Shown here piece after piece: positions 16,810-25,310 of a DNA stretch of 64,000 bases. The stretch's first letter is position 1. Every line of letters starts with the position of its first letter. Source of the DNA: Ignavibacteria bacterium (lineage in GTDB: Bacteria; Bacteroidota; Ignavibacteria; Kapaibacteriales; UBA4661); assembly GCA_013298775.1 (NCBI GenBank), contig JAAFIV010000015.1, positions 1-64,000 of the forward strand. Reading direction: 5' to 3'. The notes under the pieces are model-generated. The model worked only from the letters and a program-made list of their open reading frames with translations, did not search any database and was not told the DNA's origin. Both the position numbers and the translations under genes were made by a program.

Positions 16810-18012
16810 ATGCCAACAGACACACGTACAGATACACGGATTATCCTCTTCACAGGAAAAGGCGGCGTAGGCAAGACCACAACTGCTGCCGCAACCGCGC
16901 TGCGTTGCGCCGAAATGGGCAAAAAAACGCTGGTTATTTCCACCGACCCCGCACATAGTTTGGGCGATGCTGTTGATAGGGAATTGTCGCCCGAACCGCA
17001 GGAAATCGCGCCAAATCTGTATGCGCAGGAATTGGACGTGTATTATTCCATGAAAAAATATTGGGGGAATGTGCGGATTTTGCTCTTGCAAGTCTTTCAA
17101 TGGCAAGGGGTAAGCAATATGGTTGCTGAAGAATTGGCGGCACTTCCGGGCATGGAGGAAGCATCGGCGTTTTTGTGGTTGGATAATTATGTGCAGGCAA
17201 AGGAATACGACGTCATCATCATTGATAGCGCACCAACAGGCGAAACGCTGACGCTGCTCACCTTGCCGCAAACCGTGCAATGGTGGATGACGCGGGCGTT
17301 CCCCTTCCAAAAAACTGCGGTGCAGACGGTTGGTGCAATGGTGCGCGGACTCACGGGAATCCCGCTTGATAAGGGCTTTATGGAGCTGGATGAGCTTTTT
17401 AGTAAACTCCAGCGAATGCAGAAAACCATGACCAATCCTGATGTTGCGTCCATTCGCCTTGTGATGAATCCTGAGCGCATGGTTATTCAAGAGGCTCGGC
17501 GGGCGTACACGTATTTGCAGATGTACGGTTTTAATGTTGATGGCGTGGTTGTAAACCGCATCATGCCTGAATCGGGTAAGAAAGATTCGTTTTTCAAAAG
17601 CTATATCGAATCGCAGAAAAAATATCTGGTGGAGATTGAAGAATCTTTCGCGCCGCTCCCAAACTTTCGTGTCCAACACGCAGGACAAGAAGTCTTTGGG
17701 CTAGATTTGCTCAGGTCTATCGCCGAGAATTTGTACGGCGAAGTTGAAGGCGGCACCGACCCAACGACCTTCTTTTTCAAGGAAAAACCCTTTGAACTCG
17801 TGCAAGATGATAAAAACTACATTCTGAAAACAAAACTCCCTTTTGCCGAAGAATCGGACTTCGAGGTACGCCGCTTGTCGGATGAAATTATCATTCAACT
17901 TGGCAATCGCCGCAAGAATATCTTTTTACCACGTTTCTTGGCGTATTACACGCTTACAAGCAAGGTTTTATCGGGCGGGTGGCTGACGCTTACTTTTTCG
18001 CCGAATGCGTAA
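16810..18012 (+). CDS. Get3/ArsA-type ATPase with C-terminal HSP20-like domain
   Basis: The ATG at 16810 gives 400 aa; the ORF-track start at 16732 adds an unrelated tail. The deviant Walker A is IILFTGKGGVGKTTTAAATALR, followed by VISTDPAHSLGDA and the switch YDVIIIDSAPTGETLTLLTLP. These define the ArsA/Get3 class of SIMIBI ATPases. No arsenite-binding cysteine triad is seen, so arsenic transport is unlikely. The last ~75 residues (FELVQDDKNYILKTKLPFAEESDFEVRRLSDEIIIQLGNRRKNIFLP) form the alpha-crystallin-like domain known from Chlorobi Get3 homologs. Those homologs are structurally close to eukaryotic Get3, which delivers tail-anchored membrane proteins. The bacterial role is not established. 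Confidence 0.9.
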   Translation: MPTDTRTDTRIILFTGKGGVGKTTTAAATALRCAEMGKKTLVISTDPAHSLGDAVDRELSPEPQEIAPNLYAQELDVYYSMKKYWGNVRILLLQVFQWQGVSNMVAEELAALPGMEEASAFLWLDNYVQAKEYDVIIIDSAPTGETLTLLTLPQTVQWWMTRAFPFQKTAVQTVGAMVRGLTGIPLDKGFMELDELFSKLQRMQKTMTNPDVASIRLVMNPERMVIQEARRAYTYLQMYGFNVDGVVVNRIMPESGKKDSFFKSYIESQKKYLVEIEESFAPLPNFRVQHAGQEVFGLDLLRSIAENLYGEVEGGTDPTTFFFKEKPFELVQDDKNYILKTKLPFAEESDFEVRRLSDEIIIQLGNRRKNIFLPRFLAYYTLTSKVLSGGWLTLTFSPNA

Positions 18013-18044
18013 GAAATAGGAGAAAAAAAGTAGTTCAAGTCAAT

Positions 18045-18168
18045 AGTGGCACAGACATTCTTGTCTGTGTTTGTCGCCTGAACTCCGCACCAACACTCAC
18101 AGACAAGAATGTCTGTGCCACTGAAACCTGATTATACCAGCTTGTTAGAGATTTTGTCGTGTACAAAG
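18045..18168. repeat. palindromic repeat family A, copy 2
   Basis: AGTGGCACAGACATTCTTGTCTGTG ... CACAGACAAGAATGTCTGTGCCACTGAAACC is followed by a right terminus ATTTTGTCGTGTACAAAG, as in the complete copy at 28241-28391. The left terminus is diverged or lost. Confidence 0.85.
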
Positions 18169-18183
18169 GCACAAAATAAAAAA

Positions 18184-18206
18184 GCAGGGTGGATAAATCC
18201 AACCTG
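18184..18206 (-). terminator. terminator-like hairpin on minus strand
   Basis: On the minus strand GCAGGTTGGAT and ATCCACCCTGC form a stem followed by TTTTTTAT. It lies between convergent genes. No clear gene ends nearby on the minus strand except the desaturase-like gene at 18845, about 640 bp away. Confidence 0.55.
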
Positions 18207-18327
18207 CTTCGGTTATCACGCTATTCTTGCACATTTTCCCCATCAATGATTGATGTGCATTTGTAGTTATTACGTCCCCTTTTAGTAGTTCCACATACTC
18301 TTTGTGAGAGTATTTTTCTATTCGAGC

Positions 18328-18463
18328 ATCAAAAAAACTTTCCCTACACGCGTTTTCGTCATCGTTGTTCAACAAAAAAATCTTCCCTACACCTGTTTTC
18401 GTCAGTCTTGAATTCAAGAACTTCATTCAACAAAAAACTTTCCCTACACCTGTTTTCGTCATC
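18328..18463. repeat. three degenerate direct repeats in a non-coding gap
   Basis: CTTTCCCTACACGCGTTTTCGTCATC (18338-18363), CTTCCCTACACCTGTTTTCGTCAGTC (18382-18407) and CTTTCCCTACACCTGTTTTCGTCATC (18438-18463), each after an A-rich (TTC)AACAAAAAA stretch. On the minus strand they read as repeated DENxCREsFF in two overlapping frames, suggesting a decayed gene or a non-coding array. The 18013-18844 gap otherwise has no gene. Confidence 0.7.
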
Positions 18464-18769
18464 ACTTTTCGCCAGTCGAAGAGACAAACGTATCGCAGAA
18501 AATTTCACGGAGACGAACAAGAGTTTGTTGTGTGTAACAGCGTCGTTGTTCATGGTTCAAAATTACAAAAATGCGTTAGCCCAAAACAGTGACATATGTA
18601 ACGGTTTTTCCGTTACATTCTCTGTATGCGGCATCATATCTTGCGTACAGGGCGCGATTTTTTTTTTGTTTTTAAAAAATAGTTGCAAAAAAGGTGTTTT
18701 GACCCTGCAAAAAATTCAAAAGGGCTAAAAAAAGCATCACATCGTGCAGATTTTTGTCTGAATTTTCCT

Positions 18770-18839
18770 GTGGAAAAGTGGAAAACCCTGTGGAAAAAGA
18801 AGGGAAAAGTGGAAAACATCGTGGAAAAGGTGGATAGAG
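18770..18839. repeat. GTGGAAAA repeat cluster
   Basis: GTGGAAAA starts at 18770, 18778 and 18790, then GTGGAAAACATC, GTGGAAAAGG and GTGGATAG follow. Part has the same 12-nt rhythm as the array inside the methyltransferase gene (26732-26839). TTTTCCAC is one base off the DnaA box TTATCCACA core. It lies just beyond the stop of the desaturase-like gene. Confidence 0.7.
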
Positions 18840-18844
18840 TGTAC

Positions 18845-20362
18845 TTATGCAGAAAAATCTTCCTGAATCAATTCCGCCGCCATCTTGCCAGACAAGGCTG
18901 CAAGCGGCACACCGCCGCCCGGATGCGACGAACCACCACAAAAATACAAACCTTTGAGTTCGCGGGAACGGTTTGGAGGGCGCATAAATGCTGCCATCTG
19001 GGAGTTTGAAGAAATGCCGTAAATGCTACCTTTGTTGCTGCGATATAAATCGTAAAAATCTTCTGGCGACAGCACCATTTCTGTATCTATTGCACTTTCG
19101 GCATCAATTCCCGCCTTCAGAAGCCGCTTCAACACTGCGCTGCGCATTCGTTCTTTCTCGGCTTCCCAGTTTTGACCATTGATGTAGGGCATATTGAGCA
19201 GAACAAACCAGTTTTCACCGCCTTCGGGGGCGTGTGCGGCATCACTTTTTGAGGAGATAGAAACATAGACCGTTGGGTCGCTGGGAGCGATTTTTTGCTC
19301 GAAAATTTGCCGAAATTCTTCCGCGTAATTCTCAGAAAAAAAGATGTTGTGATGCAGCAAATCCTTGTGTTCGCGCTTCATACCCCAAAGAAAGAGCATT
19401 CCTGAGAGCGAGGGTTCGAGCGCGTTTAGCTTTTTTTGCCGCTTTGGTAAGCTGTCAATCAAGTAATTATGCGCCTCGACGACATCGGCATTGCACAAAA
19501 CATAATCTGCTGTCATTTTTTCGCCAAGCACCTGTACACCGCATATACGCTTGTTTTCATGCAGAATTTTCTCAATACTCGTGTTTGTATGAATTTTCAC
19601 ACCAAGCTGCTCTGCCAAGCGGTGCATTTCCTCAATGAGGCGATACATCCCGCCGCGCACGTAGAATCCACCAAAACCGTATTCCACCCAAGGAATGATA
19701 TTCAACGTGGCGGGCGCACGAAATGGACTTGAACCGTTGTAGGTTGGGTAGCGGTCGAAAAGCTGAATTAAACGCTTATCGCTAAAATACTGAGTTACAG
19801 CGCGGTGGACAGTGCGCATGGAGTCAATTTCCCAAATGCGGAACAGCGTTGGCAAATACTTTGCTTTCAGCAATTTGCGAAACTCCTGAAACGGCGTAAA
19901 CATGAACACATCGGCAGTACGCTTGTAAATGCGCTCGGTGTAGCGGAGGAATTTTTCGTATTGCTGTGCTTCCTCAGGTGAAGCAAAACTGTGTAATTCC
20001 CGCATCATTACTCGCTTGTCGGCGTGTGTGTTCAGGCGTGTGCCGTCGGGAAAGAAGTAACGGCAAATGGGTTCAATCGGCACAAAATCCAGCACTGATG
20101 AGCGTTCCACGCCAGCACTGGCAAAAAGTTCGTCGAATACAAACGGCATCGTGAGCAGCGAAGGACCAGTACCGAAGCGGTATTCACCCATTTCTCCTGC
20201 TAATTGCCGCGTGTTCAATTTCCCGCCAACACGCTCGTTTTTCTCGAATAATTCCACCGCAAAACCCATCGAAGCAAGGCGTATTGCGCCCGCCAAGCCG
20301 CCTATGCCGCCGCCGACAACGATTACTTTTGTTCCTTTGCCTGATTTTATGTCGTTTTGCAT
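18845..20362 (-). CDS. Phytoene-desaturase-family FAD oxidoreductase
   Basis: 505 aa from the ATG at 20362, preceded by AAAGGAAAAA on its strand. The ORF-track start at 20422 crosses the terminator of the upstream yceI gene. The N-terminus has the FAD dinucleotide-binding fold VIVVGGGIGGLAGAIRLASMGFAVELFEKNERVGGKL. The C-terminus has the CrtI-family signature GLYFCGGSSHPGGGVPLAALSGKMAAELI. Members desaturate or otherwise oxidise carotenoid precursors at the membrane (CrtI, CrtD, CrtN groups). Which reaction this one performs cannot be told from sequence alone, and no phytoene synthase or other crt gene is in the window. It may be co-transcribed with yceI only by read-through. Confidence 0.88.
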   Translation of the reverse strand: MQNDIKSGKGTKVIVVGGGIGGLAGAIRLASMGFAVELFEKNERVGGKLNTRQLAGEMGEYRFGTGPSLLTMPFVFDELFASAGVERSSVLDFVPIEPICRYFFPDGTRLNTHADKRVMMRELHSFASPEEAQQYEKFLRYTERIYKRTADVFMFTPFQEFRKLLKAKYLPTLFRIWEIDSMRTVHRAVTQYFSDKRLIQLFDRYPTYNGSSPFRAPATLNIIPWVEYGFGGFYVRGGMYRLIEEMHRLAEQLGVKIHTNTSIEKILHENKRICGVQVLGEKMTADYVLCNADVVEAHNYLIDSLPKRQKKLNALEPSLSGMLFLWGMKREHKDLLHHNIFFSENYAEEFRQIFEQKIAPSDPTVYVSISSKSDAAHAPEGGENWFVLLNMPYINGQNWEAEKERMRSAVLKRLLKAGIDAESAIDTEMVLSPEDFYDLYRSNKGSIYGISSNSQMAAFMRPPNRSRELKGLYFCGGSSHPGGGVPLAALSGKMAAELIQEDFSA

Positions 20363-20403
20363 GGTTTTTCCTTTGCTATGCTTGAGAAATGAAGAATGAT
20401 AAA

Positions 20404-20436
20404 AAAAGGCAAGTACCCGCATGAATACTTGCCTTT
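20404..20436 (-). terminator. terminator of the YceI gene
   Basis: AAAGGCAAGTA and TACTTGCCTTT form a stem followed by TTTTTTA on the minus strand, 20 bp past the yceI stop and before the desaturase start. Confidence 0.85.
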
Positions 20437-20454
20437 ACGCTAATACGACTCAAT

Positions 20455-21078
20455 TTATTTTATGAGTTCGACGGTGCCTTTCAATTCAACAACATCGCCA
20501 ACAGCTACGCCGCCAGCATCCAATTTTTTGCTCCAAGTTACGCCAAAGTCTTGGCGGTTAATCTCGCCAAGCACCTTGAAACCCGCATGGAACTTGCCTT
20601 TGTTGTCTTTAATTACGCCGCCAAATTTTGCATCCAATTCCACCGTTTTCGTTACGCCGTGCATCGTGAAATCGCCAACGAGTTTGTATTTTTTGTCGGA
20701 AACTTTCTTCCATTCTTTTGAAACAAAGGTGATGGTCGGAAACTTTGCTGCATCGAAGAAATCCGCGCCGCGCAAGTGTTCATCGCGGTCTTTGTTGTCG
20801 GTGTTCACACTTGCGGTTTGGATGGTGACATTCACTTTTGCATCGGTGAAATCTTCTTTGTCGGACAAAACAGCAACATCGAACGAATCAAACTTGCCTT
20901 CTGCTTCCGCAACCACCATATGGCTGACGGAAAAGCTAATTTGCGAGTGCAAACGGTCGAACGACCATTTGGTGGTTTGCGCAAATACAGGCGCGGAAAA
21001 CACGCTTACCGAAAGAACAACACTGCTTGCAACGCCCATAAACAGACGCTTCGTCGAAAAGTTTTTGAATAAATTCAT
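20455..21078 (-). CDS. YceI-family periplasmic lipid-binding protein
   Basis: The ATG at 21078 (GGAG just upstream on its strand) gives 207 aa; the longer ORF-track form starts within repeat sequence. Residues 1-34 are a signal peptide ending PVFAQ. The mature protein is one lipocalin-like YceI domain: WSFDRLHSQISFSVSHMVVAEAEGKFDSFD, then DEHLRGADFFDAAKFPTITFVS and LVGDFTMHGVTKTVELDAKFGG. Known members bind isoprenoid-type lipids such as polyprenyl chains in the periplasm. Its place next to a carotenoid-desaturase-like gene is suggestive, but its own terminator separates them. Confidence 0.93.
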   Translation of the reverse strand: MNLFKNFSTKRLFMGVASSVVLSVSVFSAPVFAQTTKWSFDRLHSQISFSVSHMVVAEAEGKFDSFDVAVLSDKEDFTDAKVNVTIQTASVNTDNKDRDEHLRGADFFDAAKFPTITFVSKEWKKVSDKKYKLVGDFTMHGVTKTVELDAKFGGVIKDNKGKFHAGFKVLGEINRQDFGVTWSKKLDAGGVAVGDVVELKGTVELIK

Positions 21079-21140
21079 GGAACTCCAATGAGATGATAAA
21101 AATTGGTTGTGGTCGGGTTGTATTGCGAATGACTGAACTG

Positions 21141-21300
21141 AACTGGGATTTTTTTGGATTTCTGTGATGAATGGGATTCTTGATTGCGTTATGCGAAAGA
21201 GCATCTTGAATTCAAGCATGATACAAATTCAGAACAACAGAAAAAATCCCAGTAATCTCAATCATCCTAAAAAGTCCCAGTCCAGATTTTAAGTCCCAGA
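21141..21300. repeat. palindromic repeat family C, copy 1
   Basis: CTGGGATTTTTTTGGATTTCTGTGATGAATGGGATTCTTGAT is paired with ATCCCAGTAATCTCAATCATCCTAAAAAGTCCCAGTCC about 60 bp on. The family recurs at 33424/33770 and 61851-62012. Confidence 0.75.
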
Positions 21301-21440
21301 CCAACAACGAAATTATTTGCAATTTCAGAGAAAAACAACCGAAAATATTTTTTTTGCTCGAACAATCAGTATTGATGACGTTTGGAAAGGATTTCTATTT
21401 TCTCCATCAAGCTCGTTTGCACTAATTCAGGTAAAAAAGA

Positions 21441-21473
21441 TTTGCATAGACGAGATAATTTGTTCTAAGTTTG
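21441..21473 (+). promoter_or_regulatory. Bacteroidota-type promoter of the PorV-like gene
   Basis: TTTG (21441-21444), a 21-bp spacer and TAAGTTTG (21466-21473) match the TTTG/TAnnTTTG pattern, leaving a ~165-bp leader before the ATG at 21647. Confidence 0.6.
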
Positions 21474-21646
21474 TAGCAGTTGTTTGAGTTCTGTTCGTCG
21501 AACATTTGTTTAACTGCTCTGCGCAAGAAAACACCTCGCACTCAAAAAAAATCGCTGTACAATTTTCCTCACTTTTCCGTTTTCGCCTACTGCACCTTGT
21601 TTCCATTTCAATCCTTTTTGTTCAATTTCCTGAAAAAGGTTCGACA

Positions 21647-22816
21647 ATGGTACACTCCCAAGTACAACCCAACGTGCAACGCCAAACGTGGCTTCATTCC
21701 GCGCTTCTTGCTGTTCTTTTTGCTGCACTTCTGCTCTGTGTTTCCGCTCTTGCTGCTTTTAGTCAAGGCTTTTTTAGTTCAGGCACAACAGTACCATTTG
21801 TGCGCTTTCCCGCCGATGCACGTTCTCACGCAATGGGACGCACTGGCACCGGAGACCGCACGAATCCTTATGCCGCGCAGTGGAATATTGCTGCGGCAGC
21901 TCCTCTTTTTTCTGCAACGTCAGAAGCCGCACCATCAGTAACGACGATGGATTCAGCAATGAGTATTCAAAAAAATCCTTTTCTCTGGGATACATCCGAT
22001 GTTGTTTGGAAACGAAATAACCGTAATGTTTTTCTCTCCATTCAGCGACCAAGTTATATTACGAATAATGGCTTGCTCGCTGCCGTATCAGTACAGGGTT
22101 TGCGCATCGGTCTAGGGAATTTAGTTGTTTCAGGAAAGTATTTTGGAGTAGGAAACGAGATAAATGAATTCAGCGCGTCGGTGGGCTATGCCGTTACCGT
22201 CAGCTCAGAAGTGAGTATTGGTGCGCAGTTGAACTATATCCAATCGGAATTTACTCCACAAACACCACCGCTTACAACGCGGCAGCTAGGGCGCGGCTTC
22301 AGTGCAGATATTGGCGTTCTCTACACGCCAGAAATGCTTGCAGGACTGCAACTGGACAAGCGTGTTTCTTTTGGCGCGACGCTGAGAAATATGGGCGGAG
22401 CAGTAAGCTATAATCAATTCGCCGACCCGCTTCCCACCGAATTCCGAGCGGGTATTGCTGCAGATGTTGTGCGCGTGAGCGGATATCGGCTTACCATTCA
22501 AAGCGACGCAAGTATCGTACTTGCCAATCGCAGAGCGGGCGGCGACTTTGATACTGCTCCTACAGTCTTGCTTACAGGTTGGCGAAATCCCCTGCACATA
22601 AGCATTGGTGCGGAGTACGCTCATTACGAAACCGTCATACTTCGTGCTGGATATGTGGATGATTCCAACAGATTCACAACAAATCTTCAGCGCGTGAGCT
22701 TTGGCGGCGGATTTCATTTCGCGTTTGCTTGGCTAGATTTCGCATTGGATATTCCTTTCAACGGAACAGGTCTTGCTTCAACAATGACCTTCAGTATTCC
22801 CCTGAAAGGCTTGTAA
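21647..22816 (+). CDS. PorV/PorQ-family outer-membrane protein
   Basis: The ATG at 21647 gives 389 aa; the track's 436-aa form adds an unconserved leader. A signal peptide (LLAVLFAALLLCVSALAAFSQG) is followed by the family hallmark of PorV-like barrels, VPFVRFPADARSHAMGRTGTGDRTNPYAAQWNIAA. A FadL-like barrel with alternating strands ends in a phenylalanine-rich beta-signal (FGGGFHFAFAWLDFALDIPF ... TMTFSIPLKGL). PorV shuttles cargo of the type IX system from the translocon to the attachment complex. Two T9SS-tagged proteins in this window make that plausible, though the family includes members with other roles. Confidence 0.85.
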   Translation: MVHSQVQPNVQRQTWLHSALLAVLFAALLLCVSALAAFSQGFFSSGTTVPFVRFPADARSHAMGRTGTGDRTNPYAAQWNIAAAAPLFSATSEAAPSVTTMDSAMSIQKNPFLWDTSDVVWKRNNRNVFLSIQRPSYITNNGLLAAVSVQGLRIGLGNLVVSGKYFGVGNEINEFSASVGYAVTVSSEVSIGAQLNYIQSEFTPQTPPLTTRQLGRGFSADIGVLYTPEMLAGLQLDKRVSFGATLRNMGGAVSYNQFADPLPTEFRAGIAADVVRVSGYRLTIQSDASIVLANRRAGGDFDTAPTVLLTGWRNPLHISIGAEYAHYETVILRAGYVDDSNRFTTNLQRVSFGGGFHFAFAWLDFALDIPFNGTGLASTMTFSIPLKGL

Positions 22817-22828
22817 ATACGGGCTTTT

Positions 22829-22860
22829 GTGAGGCTCTCAATTCCTATTGAGGGTCTCAC
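22829..22860 (+). terminator. weak terminator-like hairpin
   Basis: GTGAGgcTCTCAAT and ATTGAGggtCTCAC form a stem 12 bp past the PorV-like stop. Only TTT follows, so termination strength is uncertain. Confidence 0.5.
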
Positions 22861-22898
22861 TTTCGTCCGCAAAAACTGACCTTTTTTCGCGCCAGACA

Positions 22899-23210
22899 TT
22901 ATCCACAAAAGTCGGAAAACTCTCCACAAATACACACACGAGCAGTGGAAAACATTGGGAACAACCGAAAGTTCGTGGGAAATATTTGTGGAGTGTTTCC
23001 ACAAACGAAGAAGTCATCCACAGGGCTGTGGGTAAGTGCGAAATTATCCAGAACTTATTCGCAATGATATTTTGCAAGAGAAAAGAGCGAAAGATTGAGT
23101 ATTGATGAGCTTTTCAAGGTTATTGAGAAAGGAGAAAATAAAGGTTATCCACTTTTCCCCATTTATTATTGTGGATTTCTCCTTTAAAAAATTTATCTCT
23201 TTTATACCCA
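22899..23210. other. DnaA-box-rich, AT-rich gap: candidate replication origin
   Basis: DnaA-box-like sequences: TTATCCACA (22899), TCATCCACA (23014), TGTGGGTAA (23027, reverse), TTATCCAGA (23044), TTATCCACT (23145) and TGTGGATTT (23170, reverse), plus several ccacaaa/gtggaaa variants. An AT-rich stretch TTTAAAAAATTTATCTCTTTTATA follows at 23184-23210. No gene is seen in 22861-23501. No dnaA, dnaN or gidA is adjacent, so the call rests on the boxes alone. Confidence 0.4.
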
Positions 23211-23339
23211 CAAGAATACGGGAACGCTGAACAAAGCGCGTCTTGCCTTACGGATGTTTTCTGTTCTTTGAAACAATGAAATTATCGTAGATTGCATAAT
23301 CTCTCGTTAAGGTGTAGCTGTCAGACGGATTCTCTTTTC

Positions 23340-23443
23340 GTCTGGCGGCTGTTATCACAAGCACAGTAGCCGTCTGGCGAGTGCTGTGGAAGCGACGCAC
23401 CCGCTGGACGGCAGCGTTCAATCACTCCTCAGCCGCCCGACGG
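23340..23443. repeat. palindromic repeats, families F and F2
   Basis: GTCTGGCGGCTGTTATCACAAGCACAGTAGCCGTCTGGCG is the inverse of the site at 1109-1148. It is followed by GCTGGACGGCAGCGTTCAATCACTCCTCAGCCGCCCGACGGG, shared with 13153-13196. Confidence 0.75.
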
Positions 23444-23501
23444 GATACTGACCTAACATTTCATTACCCGTTCATTCTCCAAAGATATTCTCCAAAGATG
23501 T

Positions 23502-25289
23502 ATGCAGAAGCCTTTTTCGACTATGCGCACCCTTTTAATGTTCCTCGTCATTGTTGCGTTTACTTTCGTTTCGCCAAAGAACGCGCTCGCCCAAACGCAA
23601 GAATATATGCGGGCTATGCGTGATGAATTGCAACGTTCCTTGCGAGAATTGCGCTTGCCGTCGCTAGAGAAACCGTACTACATTCAGTATCTTTTGAGTG
23701 ATAATTATGCCTACACGGTGAAAGCGTCGTTTGGAAGTCTTACGGAGTCTCGCCAGAGCCGCGATAAACGAGCATCGGTCAGCCTTCGCGTGGGTTCTAT
23801 CCAATTCGACAATACCAACTTTTTCGACCCCGCGCTTGGTTTCTTCGGTTCCAGCGACGATGAAGAACGCTTCAAATCTCGCTCCTTGCCAAATGAACTC
23901 GACTACACCACGCTGCGCCGCGAACTCTGGCTCGCCACCGATGCAGCCTACAAGCAGTCCGCAGAGCTGTTTGCCAAAAAACAAGCCGCATTGAAAAATC
24001 GTGTGCGCTTGGACACGTTGCCCGATTTTACCATGCTCGCACCAGCCACACTCGCTGATACGGTCGCCATTCCTAGCTTCGACGCGCCAGCGTTTGAGAA
24101 ATTAGCAATGGAGCTTTCTGCAATTTTCAAGGAATTTCCCGCCATCGCTCTTTCCTCCGTAGCAATCGAGTATTTGCCGCACCGCGATTATTTCATCAAC
24201 ACCGAAGGACGCGAATACGTCCGAACTGAGCTTTTATGCGGCATTGAGATAACGGCAATTTCGCAAGCAAAAGACGGAATGCCGCTTGCGCAGGTTTACA
24301 GCACGTACAGCAAAACGCCACAGGGTTTGCCTACGCGGGATTCGCTCGTAAAAGCAACGCGGGCAATCGCTGAACGCCTTGCTGCGGCTGTTTCTGCGCC
24401 AGTCTTGCCAGCGTATTCGGGTCCAGTTTTATTTGAAGACCAAGCGGCGGCAGAGATATTTTTGCAAGCCTTCGCACCGAATTGCGCAACGCAGCGTGCG
24501 CCCGTAACCGAGCGTGGTATCAGCGATTCACCGCAAAATGCAGCATTTCAAAATAAAATCGGTGCGCGGGTCTTGCCAGAATTTATGTCCATCCAAGCCT
24601 CGCCAAAGCTGGCAAATGCTGGTGCGACGCAACTTGTGGGCGCGTATTCGATTGATGATGACGGCGTTCCCGCCGAGACGCTCCAACTTGTGAAAAATGG
24701 CTACTTGAAAGCTCTCATGTCCTCACGCGCTCCCACGCGCCGTGTAAAGCTCTCTAACGGGCATAATCGCGGTGGCGCGGCGATGTTCAGCACGATGGAA
24801 ATTTCTGCTACGAAAGAGCGCACCTTGCCACAGAAAAAGCTCCGCGAGCGCATGATGCAGCTCTGCAAAGACCGCGAACTGCCCTACGGAATTGTTGTGC
24901 GAAAAATTTTGAACCCAAATATCCTGATGACCACGCTCTACAACATCACCGAAGGCGATTTCCCTTTTGCTCGCACGCCTGGACAAATGAGTGCCTTGGA
25001 AGTCTATAAAGTGTTTCCGAATGGCAAAGAAGAACTCGTGCGCGGATGCGATGTTGCGGGTATGACGGCACAAACCTTCAAGGATATTCTCGCACTCGGC
25101 GACCGAAAATTTGCGTATAACTGCTATGCACTGCCCGTAACGCCCTCCTTCTACTCAGGAGGCGCACAATTCCTTGCCTCGTCGGTGATTATTCCCGCGC
25201 TGTTGTTTGAAGATGTTGAAATCCGACCGATTGAAGATGATTTCACGAAACCGCCGATTTTGCCGCATCCATTTTTTACGAAGAAGTAG
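23502..25289 (+). CDS. Exported TldD/PmbA-like protein, probably without protease activity
   Basis: 595 aa from the ATG at 23502; a second ATG at 23523 starts right at the signal peptide (MRTLLMFLVIVAFTFVSPKNALAQ). The fold signature of the TldD/PmbA (U62) family is seen in the C-terminal half: SIDDDGVPAETLQLVKNGYLKALMSSRAPTRRVKLSNGHNRGGAAMF and later ITEGDFPFARTPG. The HExxxH zinc motif of TldD is absent: the corresponding stretch reads GPVLFEDQAAAEIFLQAF. Cytosolic TldD/TldE degrade small peptides such as microcin precursors. An exported, motif-less copy must do something else, unknown. It is a single gene, downstream of the DnaA-box-rich gap. Confidence 0.8.
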   Translation: MQKPFSTMRTLLMFLVIVAFTFVSPKNALAQTQEYMRAMRDELQRSLRELRLPSLEKPYYIQYLLSDNYAYTVKASFGSLTESRQSRDKRASVSLRVGSIQFDNTNFFDPALGFFGSSDDEERFKSRSLPNELDYTTLRRELWLATDAAYKQSAELFAKKQAALKNRVRLDTLPDFTMLAPATLADTVAIPSFDAPAFEKLAMELSAIFKEFPAIALSSVAIEYLPHRDYFINTEGREYVRTELLCGIEITAISQAKDGMPLAQVYSTYSKTPQGLPTRDSLVKATRAIAERLAAAVSAPVLPAYSGPVLFEDQAAAEIFLQAFAPNCATQRAPVTERGISDSPQNAAFQNKIGARVLPEFMSIQASPKLANAGATQLVGAYSIDDDGVPAETLQLVKNGYLKALMSSRAPTRRVKLSNGHNRGGAAMFSTMEISATKERTLPQKKLRERMMQLCKDRELPYGIVVRKILNPNILMTTLYNITEGDFPFARTPGQMSALEVYKVFPNGKEELVRGCDVAGMTAQTFKDILALGDRKFAYNCYALPVTPSFYSGGAQFLASSVIIPALLFEDVEIRPIEDDFTKPPILPHPFFTKK

Positions 25290-25310
25290 TATTCGGTACG
25301 ATTTTTTGCA

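Noticed and set aside
16777-17688. 303-aa antisense ORF opposite the Get3-like gene
   Set aside because: A shadow of a strongly conserved gene; His/Cys/Arg-rich composition and no family.
18328-18463. Possible CRISPR array
   Set aside because: Only three diverged units, spacing irregular (18 and 30 bp), no cas genes in the window.
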